A stretch of DNA of 64,000 nucleotides from Prado023 sp963700475 (GTDB lineage Bacteria > Actinomycetota > Actinomycetes > S36-B12 > CAIYMF01): the NCBI GenBank assembly GCA_963700475.1, contig CAVOXR010000008.1:186001-250000 (forward strand). Reading direction: 5' to 3'. Within the stretch, counting starts at the first letter, position 1. Each line of letters begins with the position of its first letter. Positions 16,661 through 25,813 of the stretch are shown here, one piece after another. The notes below the pieces were generated by a model. It saw only the letters and a list, made by a program, of their open reading frames with translations. It ran no database searches and was not told the DNA's origin. The position numbers and the translations under genes are program-made.

Positions 16661-19087
16661 ATGCGCTACGGGCACTTCGACACTGCACGCGACGAGTACG
16701 TCATCGACCGTCCGGATGTCCCCGTCTCGTTCACGAACTACCTGGGCAGCAAGGACTACTGCGTGGTCCTGTCCCACAACGCCGGCGGGTACTCCTACTA
16801 CCGGTCCCCGCAGAGCGGCCGGGTCACGAGGTTCCGCCCGAACGGCGTCCCGCTGGACCGCCCCGGGCACTACGTCTACCTGCGCGACGACGCCGACGGC
16901 GACTACTGGTCGGTGTCATGGCAGCCCGTCGGCAAGCCGTTGGCGGCCGACGGGGTCGAGGGCGGCGCGCGGTACACCGCCGCCCACGGGATGGGCTACT
17001 CGCGGTTCGAGTCCTCCTACCGGGGGATCGACGCCACCCAGACGATCTTCGTCCCACTCGACGACGCGGTCGAGGTGTGGGACGTGCGGGTCACCAACAC
17101 CGGTGACGCCGAGCGCACCCTGACGCTGGCGACGTATGTGGAGTTCAGCTTCCACACCATCACGATCGACAACCAGAACCTGCAGATGTCGCTCTACGCC
17201 TCCGGGTCGTCCTTCGCCGACGGGATCATCGAGTACGACTTCCACTACGAGCCGTGGACCGCGCACTACTTCGCGTCGAGCCGGCAGCCGGACTCCTACG
17301 ACTCGCTGCGGGACAGCTTCATCGGGACCTACCGGACCGAGACCAACCCCATCGCCGTCGAGCGCGGCCACGGGTCGAACCGGAGCTCGACCACGCAGAA
17401 CCACTGCGGATCGCTGTTCCACACGGTGAAGCTCGCCCCGGGCGAGACCGCGCGCCTCGTGTACGTGCTGGGCCACGGGACCCGCGACGAGGTCGGCCGC
17501 GCCATGCAGGCCAAGTACGCCGACCTCGCGACCACCGACGCCGAGTTCGCCCGGCTGGGCGCCCACTGGCGGGCCAAGCAGGACGCCCTGCGCATCCGGA
17601 CGCCCCACGAGGGCATGGACACGATGATCAACACGTGGACGCTGCTGCAGGCCGAGACCTGCGTGCAGTGGTCGCGCTTCGCCTCCTTCGTCGAGGTGGG
17701 TGGGCGTACCGGTCTCGGCTACCGGGACACCGCGCAGGACGTCATGAGCGTCATCCACTCCAACCCCATCAGGACGCGCGCACGGATCATGGAGCTGCTG
17801 CGCGCCCAGACGGAGGCCGGCTACGGGTTGCACCTGTTCGATCCCAAGGCCTTCGATCCGGACGCCGAGCCGTTGCCCGACATCCCCTCGCCGACGGTCG
17901 TGCCCACGCCGGCGGGATCCTCGCTGATCCATGGGCTGGAGGACACCTCCTCGGACTCGCACCTGTGGCTCGTCCCCTCCGTCGTGGAGTACGTCAGGGA
18001 GACCGGGGACCTGGCGTTCCTCGACCTCGAGGTGCCCTTCGCCGAGGGCACCCCGGCCACGGTGTACGAGCACCTGAGGGCGGCGCTGGACTTCTCCTCC
18101 GCGCAGGTCGGGGCCAACGGCGTGGCCCTGGGCCTGCGCGCGGACTGGAACGACTGCCTGAACCTCGGCGGGGGCGAGACCTCCCTGGTGACGTTCCTGC
18201 ACGCGTGGGCGATCCGCGCGTTCGTGGAGGTGGCCGAGGGGCTCGGCCGCACCGACGACGTGGCGCGCTACACCGCCGAGCTCGACCGGATCACGAGGGT
18301 CGCCGACGAGCAGCTCTGGGACGGGGCCTGGTGGATCCGTGGCTACACCCGCGACGGGGTCCGGATCGGCTCGCACGAGAACGAGGAGGGTCGGATCTTC
18401 CTGGAGCACCAGGCGTGGCCGGTGATCGCCGGGATCACCACCCAGGAGCGCGGAGAGGCCTCGATGGACTCCGTGCGGGAGCTGCTCGGCTCCGAGTACG
18501 GGACGCACCTGAACTGGCCGGCATTCACGACCGTCGACGACACCGTGGGGTTCGTCACCAGGGTCTACCCGGGCATCAAGGAGAACGCGGCGATCTTCAG
18601 CCACCCGAACGCCTGGCCGATCATCGCCGAGGCGGTCCTCGGTCGTGGTGACCAGGCCGTGGCCTTCTACGACTCGATCCTGCCGTACCACCAGAACGAC
18701 AACATCGACGTCCGGGGTGCTGAGCCCTACGCCTACGTGCAGTTCATCTACGGACGCGACCACGAGTGGTTCGGCAAGGCCCAGAACCCGTGGCTGACCG
18801 GTACGGCGGGCTGGATGTACACGGCGGTCACGAAGTGGATCCTCGGCGTGCGACCGACCCTCGACGGTCTGGTGGTCGACCCCTGCATCCCGCGCGACTG
18901 GGACGGCTTCGAGGTCCGTCGCGAGTGGCGTGGGGCGACCTACCTGATCGAGGTGCGCAACCCCGAGCGCGTGTCGAAGGGCGTTCGGTCGATCACCGTG
19001 GACGGTGTCGAGTGGGACCCCGCCCGGCCGATCCCCGCGCGGCCGGCCGGCAGCGAGGTTCAGGTGGTCGTCACCCTCGGGAGGTAG
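16661..19087 (+). CDS. GH94 phosphorylase, N,N'-diacetylchitobiose phosphorylase-like
   Basis: 808 residues, the family's usual length. It uses phosphate to split a beta-1,4-disaccharide, giving a sugar alpha-1-phosphate and a free sugar, in the cytosol. The N-terminus MRYGHFDTARDEYVIDRPDV and segments SHNAGGYSYYRSPQSGRVT, GYGLHLFDPKAFDP and SPTVVPTP agree, as I recall it, with Vibrio chitobiose phosphorylase better than with cellobiose phosphorylase. The general acid lies in RADWNDCLNLGGGETS (Asp498). The C-terminal lid ends AGSEVQVVVTLG. It is last in the transporter/mutase operon. Substrate assignment (chitobiose versus cellobiose) rests on similarity and should be tested. Confidence 0.87.
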   Translation: MRYGHFDTARDEYVIDRPDVPVSFTNYLGSKDYCVVLSHNAGGYSYYRSPQSGRVTRFRPNGVPLDRPGHYVYLRDDADGDYWSVSWQPVGKPLAADGVEGGARYTAAHGMGYSRFESSYRGIDATQTIFVPLDDAVEVWDVRVTNTGDAERTLTLATYVEFSFHTITIDNQNLQMSLYASGSSFADGIIEYDFHYEPWTAHYFASSRQPDSYDSLRDSFIGTYRTETNPIAVERGHGSNRSSTTQNHCGSLFHTVKLAPGETARLVYVLGHGTRDEVGRAMQAKYADLATTDAEFARLGAHWRAKQDALRIRTPHEGMDTMINTWTLLQAETCVQWSRFASFVEVGGRTGLGYRDTAQDVMSVIHSNPIRTRARIMELLRAQTEAGYGLHLFDPKAFDPDAEPLPDIPSPTVVPTPAGSSLIHGLEDTSSDSHLWLVPSVVEYVRETGDLAFLDLEVPFAEGTPATVYEHLRAALDFSSAQVGANGVALGLRADWNDCLNLGGGETSLVTFLHAWAIRAFVEVAEGLGRTDDVARYTAELDRITRVADEQLWDGAWWIRGYTRDGVRIGSHENEEGRIFLEHQAWPVIAGITTQERGEASMDSVRELLGSEYGTHLNWPAFTTVDDTVGFVTRVYPGIKENAAIFSHPNAWPIIAEAVLGRGDQAVAFYDSILPYHQNDNIDVRGAEPYAYVQFIYGRDHEWFGKAQNPWLTGTAGWMYTAVTKWILGVRPTLDGLVVDPCIPRDWDGFEVRREWRGATYLIEVRNPERVSKGVRSITVDGVEWDPARPIPARPAGSEVQVVVTLGR

Positions 19088-19090
19088 GTT
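19085..19090 (+). promoter_or_regulatory. -10 box TAGGTT inside the GH94 stop codon
   Basis: TAGGTT starts with the TAG stop of the phosphorylase gene and ends seven bases before ATG 19098. It could start separate leaderless transcription of the MutL-like gene. Confidence 0.45.
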
Positions 19091-19097
19091 CGGGGCC

Positions 19098-20489
19098 ATG
19101 CCGGCTGACCACCCTCCTGGCGCGCGGGACCCCTCGGTTGGCGCGGGTGTCCTCGTCTGCGTGGATGTCGGCTCGACGTTCACGAAGGCCGCCGCGATCG
19201 GATCGGACGGCACCGTCCTGGCCACCGCACAGCACCCCACGACCTCGGATTCCGACGTGCTCGCGGGCCTGGACGCTGCGGTCGCGGGACTCGGCGTTGG
19301 TGGGGTCCCGGATTCCTCCATCGTCGCGTGCTCCTCGGCCGGCGGCGGGCTGCGGCTGGCCGTCGTCGGCCATGAGCGGGTGATCTCGGCCGAGGCCGGC
19401 CGCCGGGTGGCGCTGTCCGCCGGCGCCCGGGTGGTCGCGGTGTCCGCCGGGCTGCTCGACGACGCGGGGATCGACAGCCTCGCGGCGGCTCGCCCGGATG
19501 TGGTGCTCGTGGTGGGCGGCACCGACGGCGGTGACACCGAGGTCCTGCTGCACAACGCCCGGGTCCTGGGCCGCTCCCGGCTGCGTGTCCCCGTGGTCCT
19601 GGCCGGGAACGCCGACGCGGCCGCGGAGGCTGCCGCCCTGCTCGGGGCGCGCCGTCGCGTGGTCCTGCCCACGGCCAACGTCATCCCCCGGATCGGAGCA
19701 CTCCATCCGGGTCCCGCGCGACGGGCGATCCGGGAGGTCTTCATCGCCCACGTGATCGGGGGCAAGGGGCTGTCCTCCGGCCGCAGGTTCCCGGGGCTGG
19801 TCGTCTGCGCCACGCCGGACGCCGTGCTCGCCGGGATCGAGGTGGTCGCCGAGGTCCTCGCCGGGCAGCCCGGCGCGAGCGGGGACGTCATGGCGCTGGA
19901 CATCGGGGGTGCCACGACCGACGTCTACAGCGTGATCACCCCCGACGACGAGGCTCCCGAGGAGGCGGTCGAGACCCTCTGGCACGGCCGGTCGGTCGAG
20001 GGCGACCTGGGGATGCGCTGGAGCGCCCAGGACGTCGTCGCAGCGGCAGTGGTCGAACGCCTGCTTGAGCCGTCCGGCGTTGGAGGCCCGGCCGAGTCCC
20101 TGGCGCTCGCTGCCGAGCTTCGCCGCGCTGATGTCGGCTTCCTGCCCGCGACCGCAGCCCAGACGGCCGACGAGCTCGAGCTCGCGCGGCTGGCGGCCGT
20201 GATCGCGGCCCGCCGGCACGCCCGACCCGGCGCGGAGGGGTCGCGCGACCTGACCCACGTCGGCCTGTGCATCGGGTCCGGTGGCGTCCTGCGGCACGCC
20301 GATCCAACGGCCGCCCTGAGCGTCCTGGGCGCCGTCCTGACCGACTACGCCGGGGGGTGGCGGCTGCCCGAGCGGGCCCGGGTGATCGTGGACCTGCAGT
20401 ACCTGCTCGCCCCGATCGGCCTGCTGGAGATGACCGGGCGACCTGATTCGGCGCGCGCCCTGGCTGAGGAGCTGATCAGAACTGCCTGA
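19098..20489 (+). CDS. MutL/GlmL-family ASKHA ATPase (glutamate mutase L type)
   Basis: 463 residues of the MutL family, found with B12-dependent glutamate mutase and thought to reactivate it. ATPase motifs are VCVDVGSTFTKAAAIG (phosphate 1), MALDIGGATTDVYSV (phosphate 2) and LCIGSGGVLRH (adenosine). The middle region LVVGGTDGGDTEVLLHNAR is typical of the family. No mutE, mutS or other cobalamin enzyme gene is present in this window, so it is an orphan here. It follows the sugar operon by ten bases but has its own -10 box. It ends 22 bases from the convergent ung gene. Confidence 0.83.
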   Translation: MPADHPPGARDPSVGAGVLVCVDVGSTFTKAAAIGSDGTVLATAQHPTTSDSDVLAGLDAAVAGLGVGGVPDSSIVACSSAGGGLRLAVVGHERVISAEAGRRVALSAGARVVAVSAGLLDDAGIDSLAAARPDVVLVVGGTDGGDTEVLLHNARVLGRSRLRVPVVLAGNADAAAEAAALLGARRRVVLPTANVIPRIGALHPGPARRAIREVFIAHVIGGKGLSSGRRFPGLVVCATPDAVLAGIEVVAEVLAGQPGASGDVMALDIGGATTDVYSVITPDDEAPEEAVETLWHGRSVEGDLGMRWSAQDVVAAAVVERLLEPSGVGGPAESLALAAELRRADVGFLPATAAQTADELELARLAAVIAARRHARPGAEGSRDLTHVGLCIGSGGVLRHADPTAALSVLGAVLTDYAGGWRLPERARVIVDLQYLLAPIGLLEMTGRPDSARALAEELIRTA

Positions 20490-20510
20490 CCGGTGCGCCC
20501 GGCAACCTCG

Positions 20511-21209
20511 TCACGGAAGGCACCAGTCGATGGGACCCGCCCCCTGGGCTGCGAGCGCGGCGTTGGCGCGGCTGAACGGGCGGGAGCCGAAGAACCCGCG
20601 GTCGGCGGACATCGGACTGGGGTGGGCGGAGGTGATCCGTGGGGTGTCGCCCAGCATCGGGGCAAGGCCCTGGGCGTCGCGGCCCCAGAGGATCGCCACC
20701 AGCGGCCCACCTCGAGCCACCAGGGCCCGGATGGCGGCCTCGGTGATCTCCTCCCAGCCCTTCCCGCGGTGCGATCCGGAGTTGCCCGGGGTCACCGTGA
20801 GGACCCTGTTGAGCAGCAGGACGCCCTGGTCGGACCACGGGGTCAGGTCACCGGAAGCGGGCCGCGGGCATCCGAGGTCGTCGTGCAGCTCGCGGTAGAT
20901 GTTGGCCAGGCTGCGCGGGACCGGCCGCACATCCGGGGCCACGCAGAACGACAGGCCAACCGCGTGCCCGGGCGTCGGGTAGGGGTCCTGCCCCACGATC
21001 AGCACGCGGACCTCGGCCATGGGGCGGGTGAAGGCGCGCAGCACGTTCGGCCCGGCCGGCAGGTAGCCGCGGCCGGCTGCCAGCTCGGCGCGCAGGAAGT
21101 CGCCCATCGCGCTGATGCGATCGGCCTGCGGCGCCAGGGCCGCCGCCCAGTCGGGCGCGACCAGCTCGGCCAGGGGTCGGCGGTCCTGGGTTGTGGGGGA
21201 GTCAGCCAC
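20511..21209 (-). CDS. ung: Uracil-DNA glycosylase
   Basis: 232-residue family-1 UDG, which removes uracil from DNA in base excision repair. The water-activating motif VLIVGQDPYPTPGHAVGLSF is intact, and the leucine-loop motif reads SAHPSPMSADRGFFG (Met in place of the usual Leu). LLLNRVLTV and the NSGSH segment complete the fold. GTG 21209 sits six bases after a minus-strand TAGTCT, consistent with a leaderless transcript. Confidence 0.95.
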   Translation of the reverse strand: MADSPTTQDRRPLAELVAPDWAAALAPQADRISAMGDFLRAELAAGRGYLPAGPNVLRAFTRPMAEVRVLIVGQDPYPTPGHAVGLSFCVAPDVRPVPRSLANIYRELHDDLGCPRPASGDLTPWSDQGVLLLNRVLTVTPGNSGSHRGKGWEEITEAAIRALVARGGPLVAILWGRDAQGLAPMLGDTPRITSAHPSPMSADRGFFGSRPFSRANAALAAQGAGPIDWCLP

Positions 21210-21215
21210 GCACGG

Positions 21216-21221
21216 AGACTA
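21216..21221 (-). promoter_or_regulatory. -10 box TAGTCT of ung
   Basis: Minus-strand TAGTCT ends six bases before GTG 21209. Confidence 0.5.
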
Positions 21222-21241
21222 GCCGGGCGCTGGGGTCCGGC

Positions 21242-22189
21242 TCACGTCCGGTTCTTGAAGCTCGCGTAGTAGGCGGCCTTGCGGGCACGCATGATCTCGC
21301 CGAGTGGGCGGTGGTCAGCCAGTGCCATCCAGGGGTCGAAGTGGTCCCGTTCCACAGCCTCGGAGTCCTCGATCCGGCTCAGCTCCAGCACCCCGACGGT
21401 GAGCTTGGGGGCGTCCCATGCCCGTCGCCCGTCCTCGATCGGCGTCGACTCGGGATCGGTGTAGAACTGGGCCTGCACCGTCCAGCGCAGCGCGCCCTTG
21501 GCGATCCGGCCGCGCACGTCGGCGCCCCAGTCCCGCCAGGCGAGCAGGTCGCGGGAGGCGTTGACCGGCGTGACGTGCACGTGGGCGGCGTACGGCCCCC
21601 AGGCGATCGGGGCGCAGGCGTGGAAGTCCGAGGTTGCGTAGCCGCTGAACGGCCGCGCCAGGTCGGCGGCCTGCCGCGCCATCTCCAGGGTGCCGCGGGC
21701 CACGCCGTGCTTGCTGATCTGGTGGTCGAGCATCGCCTTCTGGCCCTTGGGCGCCACCTGGACGACCTCCGCGAAGTCGCGGGAGTCCTGGAACCCGAAC
21801 GCCGGCCGGTTGATGAGCAGGAAGTCCTGCCGGTCCGTCGAACCTCCCAGGGCTCCGGGCGCTTCGAGGCCTCGAACGGAGAAGGCGAACCCCCGGATGT
21901 CGGGGATCTGGTCGCGTTGCGGCGTCACCGACCCGTTGGACATCCGAGCCAGCACCTCGAACTCACCGGGAGCCGCGAACAGCCCGTGCGCCGCATGGTC
22001 CGGCAGGTCGGCTGCCACCGTGAGGGTCCCCGACAGGGCGGCGACTGGCTTGCGGTGGAAGGCCCTCCCGGGCCCGCGCTTGGCATTGATACGGCTCTGC
22101 AGGGCAAGGATCTGCTCGGTGAAGGCCTCGTGCCGGGCTGGCTCGTCGTCGCTGATGGTCTCGGCCCAGTCCGTGCTCGGGGGTCTCAT
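21242..22189 (-). CDS. Catalase-like heme peroxidase family protein
   Basis: 315 residues, the short catalase-related group (SrpA/heme peroxidase type), without the C-terminal flavodoxin-like or helical domain of full catalases. The distal His region is GRAFHRKPVAALSGTL, the distal Asn region ARMSNGSVTPQRDQIPDIRG, and RARKAAYYA near the C-terminus carries the Arg-xxx-Tyr heme-ligand pattern. It probably decomposes organic or hydrogen peroxides at modest rate. The ATG overlaps the MFS transporter stop (ATGA), so the two are co-translated. Confidence 0.82.
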   Translation of the reverse strand: MRPPSTDWAETISDDEPARHEAFTEQILALQSRINAKRGPGRAFHRKPVAALSGTLTVAADLPDHAAHGLFAAPGEFEVLARMSNGSVTPQRDQIPDIRGFAFSVRGLEAPGALGGSTDRQDFLLINRPAFGFQDSRDFAEVVQVAPKGQKAMLDHQISKHGVARGTLEMARQAADLARPFSGYATSDFHACAPIAWGPYAAHVHVTPVNASRDLLAWRDWGADVRGRIAKGALRWTVQAQFYTDPESTPIEDGRRAWDAPKLTVGVLELSRIEDSEAVERDHFDPWMALADHRPLGEIMRARKAAYYASFKNRT

Positions 22190-23499
22190 GGCTCCAGTGT
22201 CGCGCCCTGGGGCTCCCGGCGCAGCGTCTCGGGCATGACGACGACGAACGCCAGGGCGATCAGCCCGATCACCACTCCCGCGGCGAAGGCCCACTGGAAG
22301 CCCGCGGCGTCGGCCAGGGCACCGGCGATCAGCGGGCCGAGGATTCCGCCGAGGTCGCCGACCATCTGGTACACGGAGACCACCCGGCCACCGGACAGCC
22401 CGCGGGTGAGGTCGCCGACCACCGCAGCGGAGGCGGGGGCCAGGAAGGCCGAGGCGAGGCCCGATGCGGCCATCGCCAGCAGGAATCCCACAGCCCCGGT
22501 CTCGAGCGCGAGAAGCAGCATGGAGGCGGTGAGGATTGCCGTGCCGACGAGCATCGAGCCGCGCCGCCCGGACCGGTCGGTCCAACGCCCGGCCGGGATG
22601 AGCATCACGGCCTGGGTTGCCGCGGCGCAGAGGAACCCGATCCCGACCAGTCCGACGCCCTGCTTGAGGCCCTCGGTGACGAACAGCGGGACCAGGGAGA
22701 TCCGCAGGCCGAACACGATGAAGCCACTGGACAGGTTGACCATCAGCGCGGCCCGGTAGGCAGCACTTCGCAGCGCCGCGGACAGCGACGCCGGCGGGGC
22801 CTTGGGTGTCGCCGGGGCTGCGGTGGCGGCCGGTCCTGGTTGTTCGGGCGCGACAGCCACAGCCACGACCGGTTCCCGCGACAGGTACTTCGCGGCCAGC
22901 GTGCCGGCCACGACCAGGGTGATGCCGTACACCACGAAGGGGGCGCGGATCGAGATGCCGGTCACTGCCCCCCCGATGGCGGGCCCGGTCACGCCGCCGA
23001 ACAGGAAGCCTGCCTGGAACGCCCCCGACGCGCGGCCGCGCTGCTCCGGGCCCGCGGTCCGAAGCAGCAGGGCCATGGCCGAGACGGTGAACATCGCCGA
23101 CCCGATCCCGCCCACCCCGCGGAGCACGAGCAGCTGGGGGAAGTTCTGTGCGAGCGCGGTCATCAGCGACGAGCCGGCCACCACCCAGATGCCGATCGAC
23201 ATGATCCGGCGTTCGCCGAACCGGTCGACCAGCAGGCCCGAGGGACCGGCGCTGAGCAGTCGCATCAGGGCGAAGCCGGAGATGACGGTGGAGGCCACGA
23301 ACGCCGAGACCCCGAACGTGCGGGCGTACACAGGCAGGGCGGGAGCGGCGATCCCGTAGCCGAGCGCGACGGCGAAGGCCACGAACGACAGGACGGCGAC
23401 GTCCCGGGGGAGGTCGGCCAGGTAGGGGGTCCGCCGGGCCCACGCGAACACCCGTTGACCCAGCACAAGGGCCCATCCTGCCAGTGCATGGGCCACCAT
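22186..23499 (-). CDS. MFS transporter (drug exporter-like)
   Basis: 437 residues with twelve predicted membrane helices in two halves joined by a Pro/Ala-rich loop (about residues 205-230). The loop between helices 2 and 3 (GLLVDRFGERRIMSIG) matches the MFS signature, and its second-half counterpart is GRWTDRSGRRGSMLVG. It resembles multidrug exporters; the substrate is unknown. ATG 23499 lies only six bases from the divergent threonine dehydratase start, so the two promoters must interleave; a later in-frame GTG (23466) is an alternative start. Confidence 0.82.
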   Translation of the reverse strand: MVAHALAGWALVLGQRVFAWARRTPYLADLPRDVAVLSFVAFAVALGYGIAAPALPVYARTFGVSAFVASTVISGFALMRLLSAGPSGLLVDRFGERRIMSIGIWVVAGSSLMTALAQNFPQLLVLRGVGGIGSAMFTVSAMALLLRTAGPEQRGRASGAFQAGFLFGGVTGPAIGGAVTGISIRAPFVVYGITLVVAGTLAAKYLSREPVVAVAVAPEQPGPAATAAPATPKAPPASLSAALRSAAYRAALMVNLSSGFIVFGLRISLVPLFVTEGLKQGVGLVGIGFLCAAATQAVMLIPAGRWTDRSGRRGSMLVGTAILTASMLLLALETGAVGFLLAMAASGLASAFLAPASAAVVGDLTRGLSGGRVVSVYQMVGDLGGILGPLIAGALADAAGFQWAFAAGVVIGLIALAFVVVMPETLRREPQGATLEP

Positions 23500-23505
23500 G
23501 GGCCC

Positions 23506-24714
23506 ATGCCCGTGACAGTGCAGGCCATCCGAGAGGCGCGCGAGCTGCTGGTCGGGGTCGCCCGCGTGACCCCCGTCGCCCCGGCGACCTACCTCGCCGA
23601 CCGGGTCGGCGGCCCGGTGTGGCTCAAGTGCGAGAACCTCCAGGTGGCCGGGTCGTTCAAGGTCCGTGGGGCGCACGTGCGGCTGTCACGGCTCACCGAG
23701 GAGCAGCGTGCCCGGGGCGTGGTCGCGGCCAGCGCTGGGAACCACGCCCAGGGGGTCGCGAAGGCTGCGCGCGGCCTGGGCATCGCGACCACGGTGTTCA
23801 TGCCGGTGGGAGCGCCCCTGCCGAAGCTGGCCGCCACCCGGGCCTACGGCGCCGACATCGTCACGGTCGGCACCACCATCGATGACGCCCTCGTCGCGGC
23901 CACCGAGTTCTCCGAGCGCACGGGTGCGGTGCTGATCCACCCGTTCGACCACGAGGACATCGTCGTGGGACAGGGCACGATCGGGCTCGAGATCCTCGAC
24001 CAGGTCCCGGACGTCCGCACCGTCCTGGTGTGCACGGGCGGAGGGGGACTCGTGGCCGGGATCGCCACCGTGATGGGCGAGCTGGCCCCGGACGTGCGCG
24101 TGATCGGCGTGCAGGCGGCCCAGGCGGCGGCGTACCCGGCGTCCCTGGCCGCCGGACATCCGGTGGCGCTGGAGCGCATGAGCACGATGGCCGACGGCAT
24201 CGCGGTCGGGCGCCCCGGCGTCGTCCCGCTGGCGATCATCGCCGAGCGCCATGTGGAGATCCGCACGGTGTCCGAGGACTCGCTGTCGCGCGGGCTCCTG
24301 CTGGTGCTCGAGCGCTCGAAGCTGCTCGTCGAGCCGGCGGGGGCGGCCGGGGTGGCTGCGCTCCTCGAGGACGCCACCGGGATCGAGCCGCCGGTCGTGG
24401 TGGTCCTCTCCGGGGGCAACGTCGACCCGCTGCTGCTCGCGCGCGTGCTCGAGCACGGGCTGGTCGCAGCCGGGCGCTACCTGCAGCTGCGGGTGCGCAT
24501 CTCCGACCGCCCGGGTGGGCTGGCCGCCCTGCTCGCGGAGGTGGCGGCGCTGGCCGCGAACGTCATCTCGGTGGAGCACCTGCGCACATCGGCCGGGCTC
24601 TCGGTCGGTGAGGTCGACGTCTCGCTGCACCTGGAGACCCGCGGCCCCGAGCACTGCGAGCAGGTGGCCGCTGCCCTGCAGGCCAGCGGGTTCCGGGTGC
24701 GTCCCGAGGGCTGA
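23506..24714 (+). CDS. ilvA: Threonine ammonia-lyase with C-terminal ACT domain
   Basis: 402-residue PLP enzyme making 2-oxobutanoate and ammonia from threonine. The PLP lysine is in the GSFKVRGAH motif, the cofactor phosphate loop is CTGGGGLVAG, and AASAGNHAQGVA contacts the substrate. A single ACT domain (residues about 325-400, LQLRVRISDRPGGLAALLAE) ends the protein, as in catabolic or AMP-independent dehydratases, rather than the double regulatory domain of E. coli IlvA. It converges with greA two bases beyond its stop. Confidence 0.92.
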   Translation: MPVTVQAIREARELLVGVARVTPVAPATYLADRVGGPVWLKCENLQVAGSFKVRGAHVRLSRLTEEQRARGVVAASAGNHAQGVAKAARGLGIATTVFMPVGAPLPKLAATRAYGADIVTVGTTIDDALVAATEFSERTGAVLIHPFDHEDIVVGQGTIGLEILDQVPDVRTVLVCTGGGGLVAGIATVMGELAPDVRVIGVQAAQAAAYPASLAAGHPVALERMSTMADGIAVGRPGVVPLAIIAERHVEIRTVSEDSLSRGLLLVLERSKLLVEPAGAAGVAALLEDATGIEPPVVVVLSGGNVDPLLLARVLEHGLVAAGRYLQLRVRISDRPGGLAALLAEVAALAANVISVEHLRTSAGLSVGEVDVSLHLETRGPEHCEQVAAALQASGFRVRPEG

Positions 24715-24715
24715 C

Positions 24716-25210
24716 TCAGCCCGCGTACGGCTCCACGTGGGTGATCCGCGCGGTCAGCTCCTTGCCCGCCGGGGTCGTGTAGGTGACCTCGTCGCCGACC
24801 TTCGCGCCGTCCACCGCGGCGCCCATCGGGGACGACGGGGAGATCACGTCGACGCTGGCGTGCGCGGCCTCCTCGCGGGATCCGAGCAGGAAGGTCATCG
24901 TCCGACCGCTGGCGACCAGCTCGACGGTGACGACCATCCCGTGCGCTGCCTGGCCCTCCTCCGAGGGCGGCGAGCCGATCTGCGCGTGGTCGAGCATCTG
25001 GCGCAGCTGGCGGATCCGGGCCTCGTTCTTGCCCTGCTCGTCCTTGGCGGCGTGGTAGCCGCCGTTCTCCTTGAGGTCGCCCTCCTCGCGGGCCGCGGCG
25101 ATCCGCTTGGTGATCTCGGTCCGGCGCGTGGTCTGGCGGTCCTCGAACTCGGCGGCGAGGCGGTCGTAGGCCTCCTGGGTCAGCCAGATGGTCTGGGGGC
25201 TCTCGGACAC
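24716..25210 (-). CDS. greA: Transcription elongation factor GreA
   Basis: 164-residue factor that rescues backtracked RNA polymerase by stimulating transcript cleavage. The N-terminal coiled coil ends with the acidic tip AAAREEGDLKENGGYHAAKD; the Asp/Glu pair there (D45/E48 region) is the catalytic part. The C-terminal FKBP-like domain includes SPSSPMGAA. The start is GTG 25210, with AGGAGAG about six bases upstream. It lies downstream of the DUF4307 gene, the usual actinobacterial pairing. Confidence 0.95.
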   Translation of the reverse strand: MSESPQTIWLTQEAYDRLAAEFEDRQTTRRTEITKRIAAAREEGDLKENGGYHAAKDEQGKNEARIRQLRQMLDHAQIGSPPSEEGQAAHGMVVTVELVASGRTMTFLLGSREEAAHASVDVISPSSPMGAAVDGAKVGDEVTYTTPAGKELTARITHVEPYAG

Positions 25211-25268
25211 GGCGGCTCTCCTGGGCAGTGATCAGTTGGTCATGGAGGGTAACACCGGGCCGTGGGGC

Positions 25269-25763
25269 TCAGGGCTCAGTCGGGGTCCAGGGCTGATCGG
25301 GAGCGACGATCCCGGGCCGGAACTGCGCACCCGGGATCCCGGGCGGTGGCCCAGTCAGTCCGCACCCCAGGAGCTCACCCACCAGTCCCCGGTAGGCGGT
25401 GCCCATCTCGAGCGTGTGGTACGTACGTCCTTGGGCGGGTGGAAGCTCCACGACTGCGTAACCGACGTCGAATCCGTCCAGGGCCCGCGCGCGCAGGACG
25501 CATGTGGCCGGGGAGGTCTCGCGCCGTTCGACCTCGTAGCCGATCGTCATGCGCTCGTCGCTGACTGTCTCGTAGGACAGCACCCCCGCGTCGATCACCG
25601 GGTTGGACAGTCGCAGCCCGAGGAAGGCCACGAAGGCCAGGAAGGCCAGGCCCAGCACGATCAGCGCGGCGGGCCCCCAGCGCGGGCGATCGGTGACCCC
25701 ATAGCGCTCACGGATGTGCGGGGGCCACTGCGAGGGGTGACCGGCCGTTCGTGTGGGCGTCAT
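25269..25763 (-). CDS. DUF4307 membrane protein
   Basis: 164 residues. A short cytoplasmic N-terminus (PHIRERYGV) precedes one transmembrane helix (WGPAALIVLGLAFLAFVAFL) and an extracytoplasmic beta-rich domain with CVLRARALDGFDVGYAVVEL, matching DUF4307. It is commonly beside greA and the mycothiol conjugate amidase gene in actinobacteria; the latter is not here. The function is unknown. A TAGTGT -10-like sequence lies nine bases before ATG 25763. Confidence 0.85.
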   Translation of the reverse strand: MTPTRTAGHPSQWPPHIRERYGVTDRPRWGPAALIVLGLAFLAFVAFLGLRLSNPVIDAGVLSYETVSDERMTIGYEVERRETSPATCVLRARALDGFDVGYAVVELPPAQGRTYHTLEMGTAYRGLVGELLGCGLTGPPPGIPGAQFRPGIVAPDQPWTPTEP

Positions 25764-25813
25764 GATGCTGCGACACTAGTACCCACTGCAGATCCGCAGC
25801 CTGGGAGGTTGGC

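Noticed and set aside
14405..16870. Minus-strand open frame of 821 codons opposite the nucleotidyltransferase-mutase
   Set aside because: It mirrors codon bias of the real gene; no domain or start signal.
16916..19915. Minus-strand open frame of 999 codons across the GH94 and MutL genes
   Set aside because: The plus strand carries two complete recognised families here; the reverse frame is Arg/Gly/Asp/Val-biased with no known motif, a typical high-GC antisense artefact.
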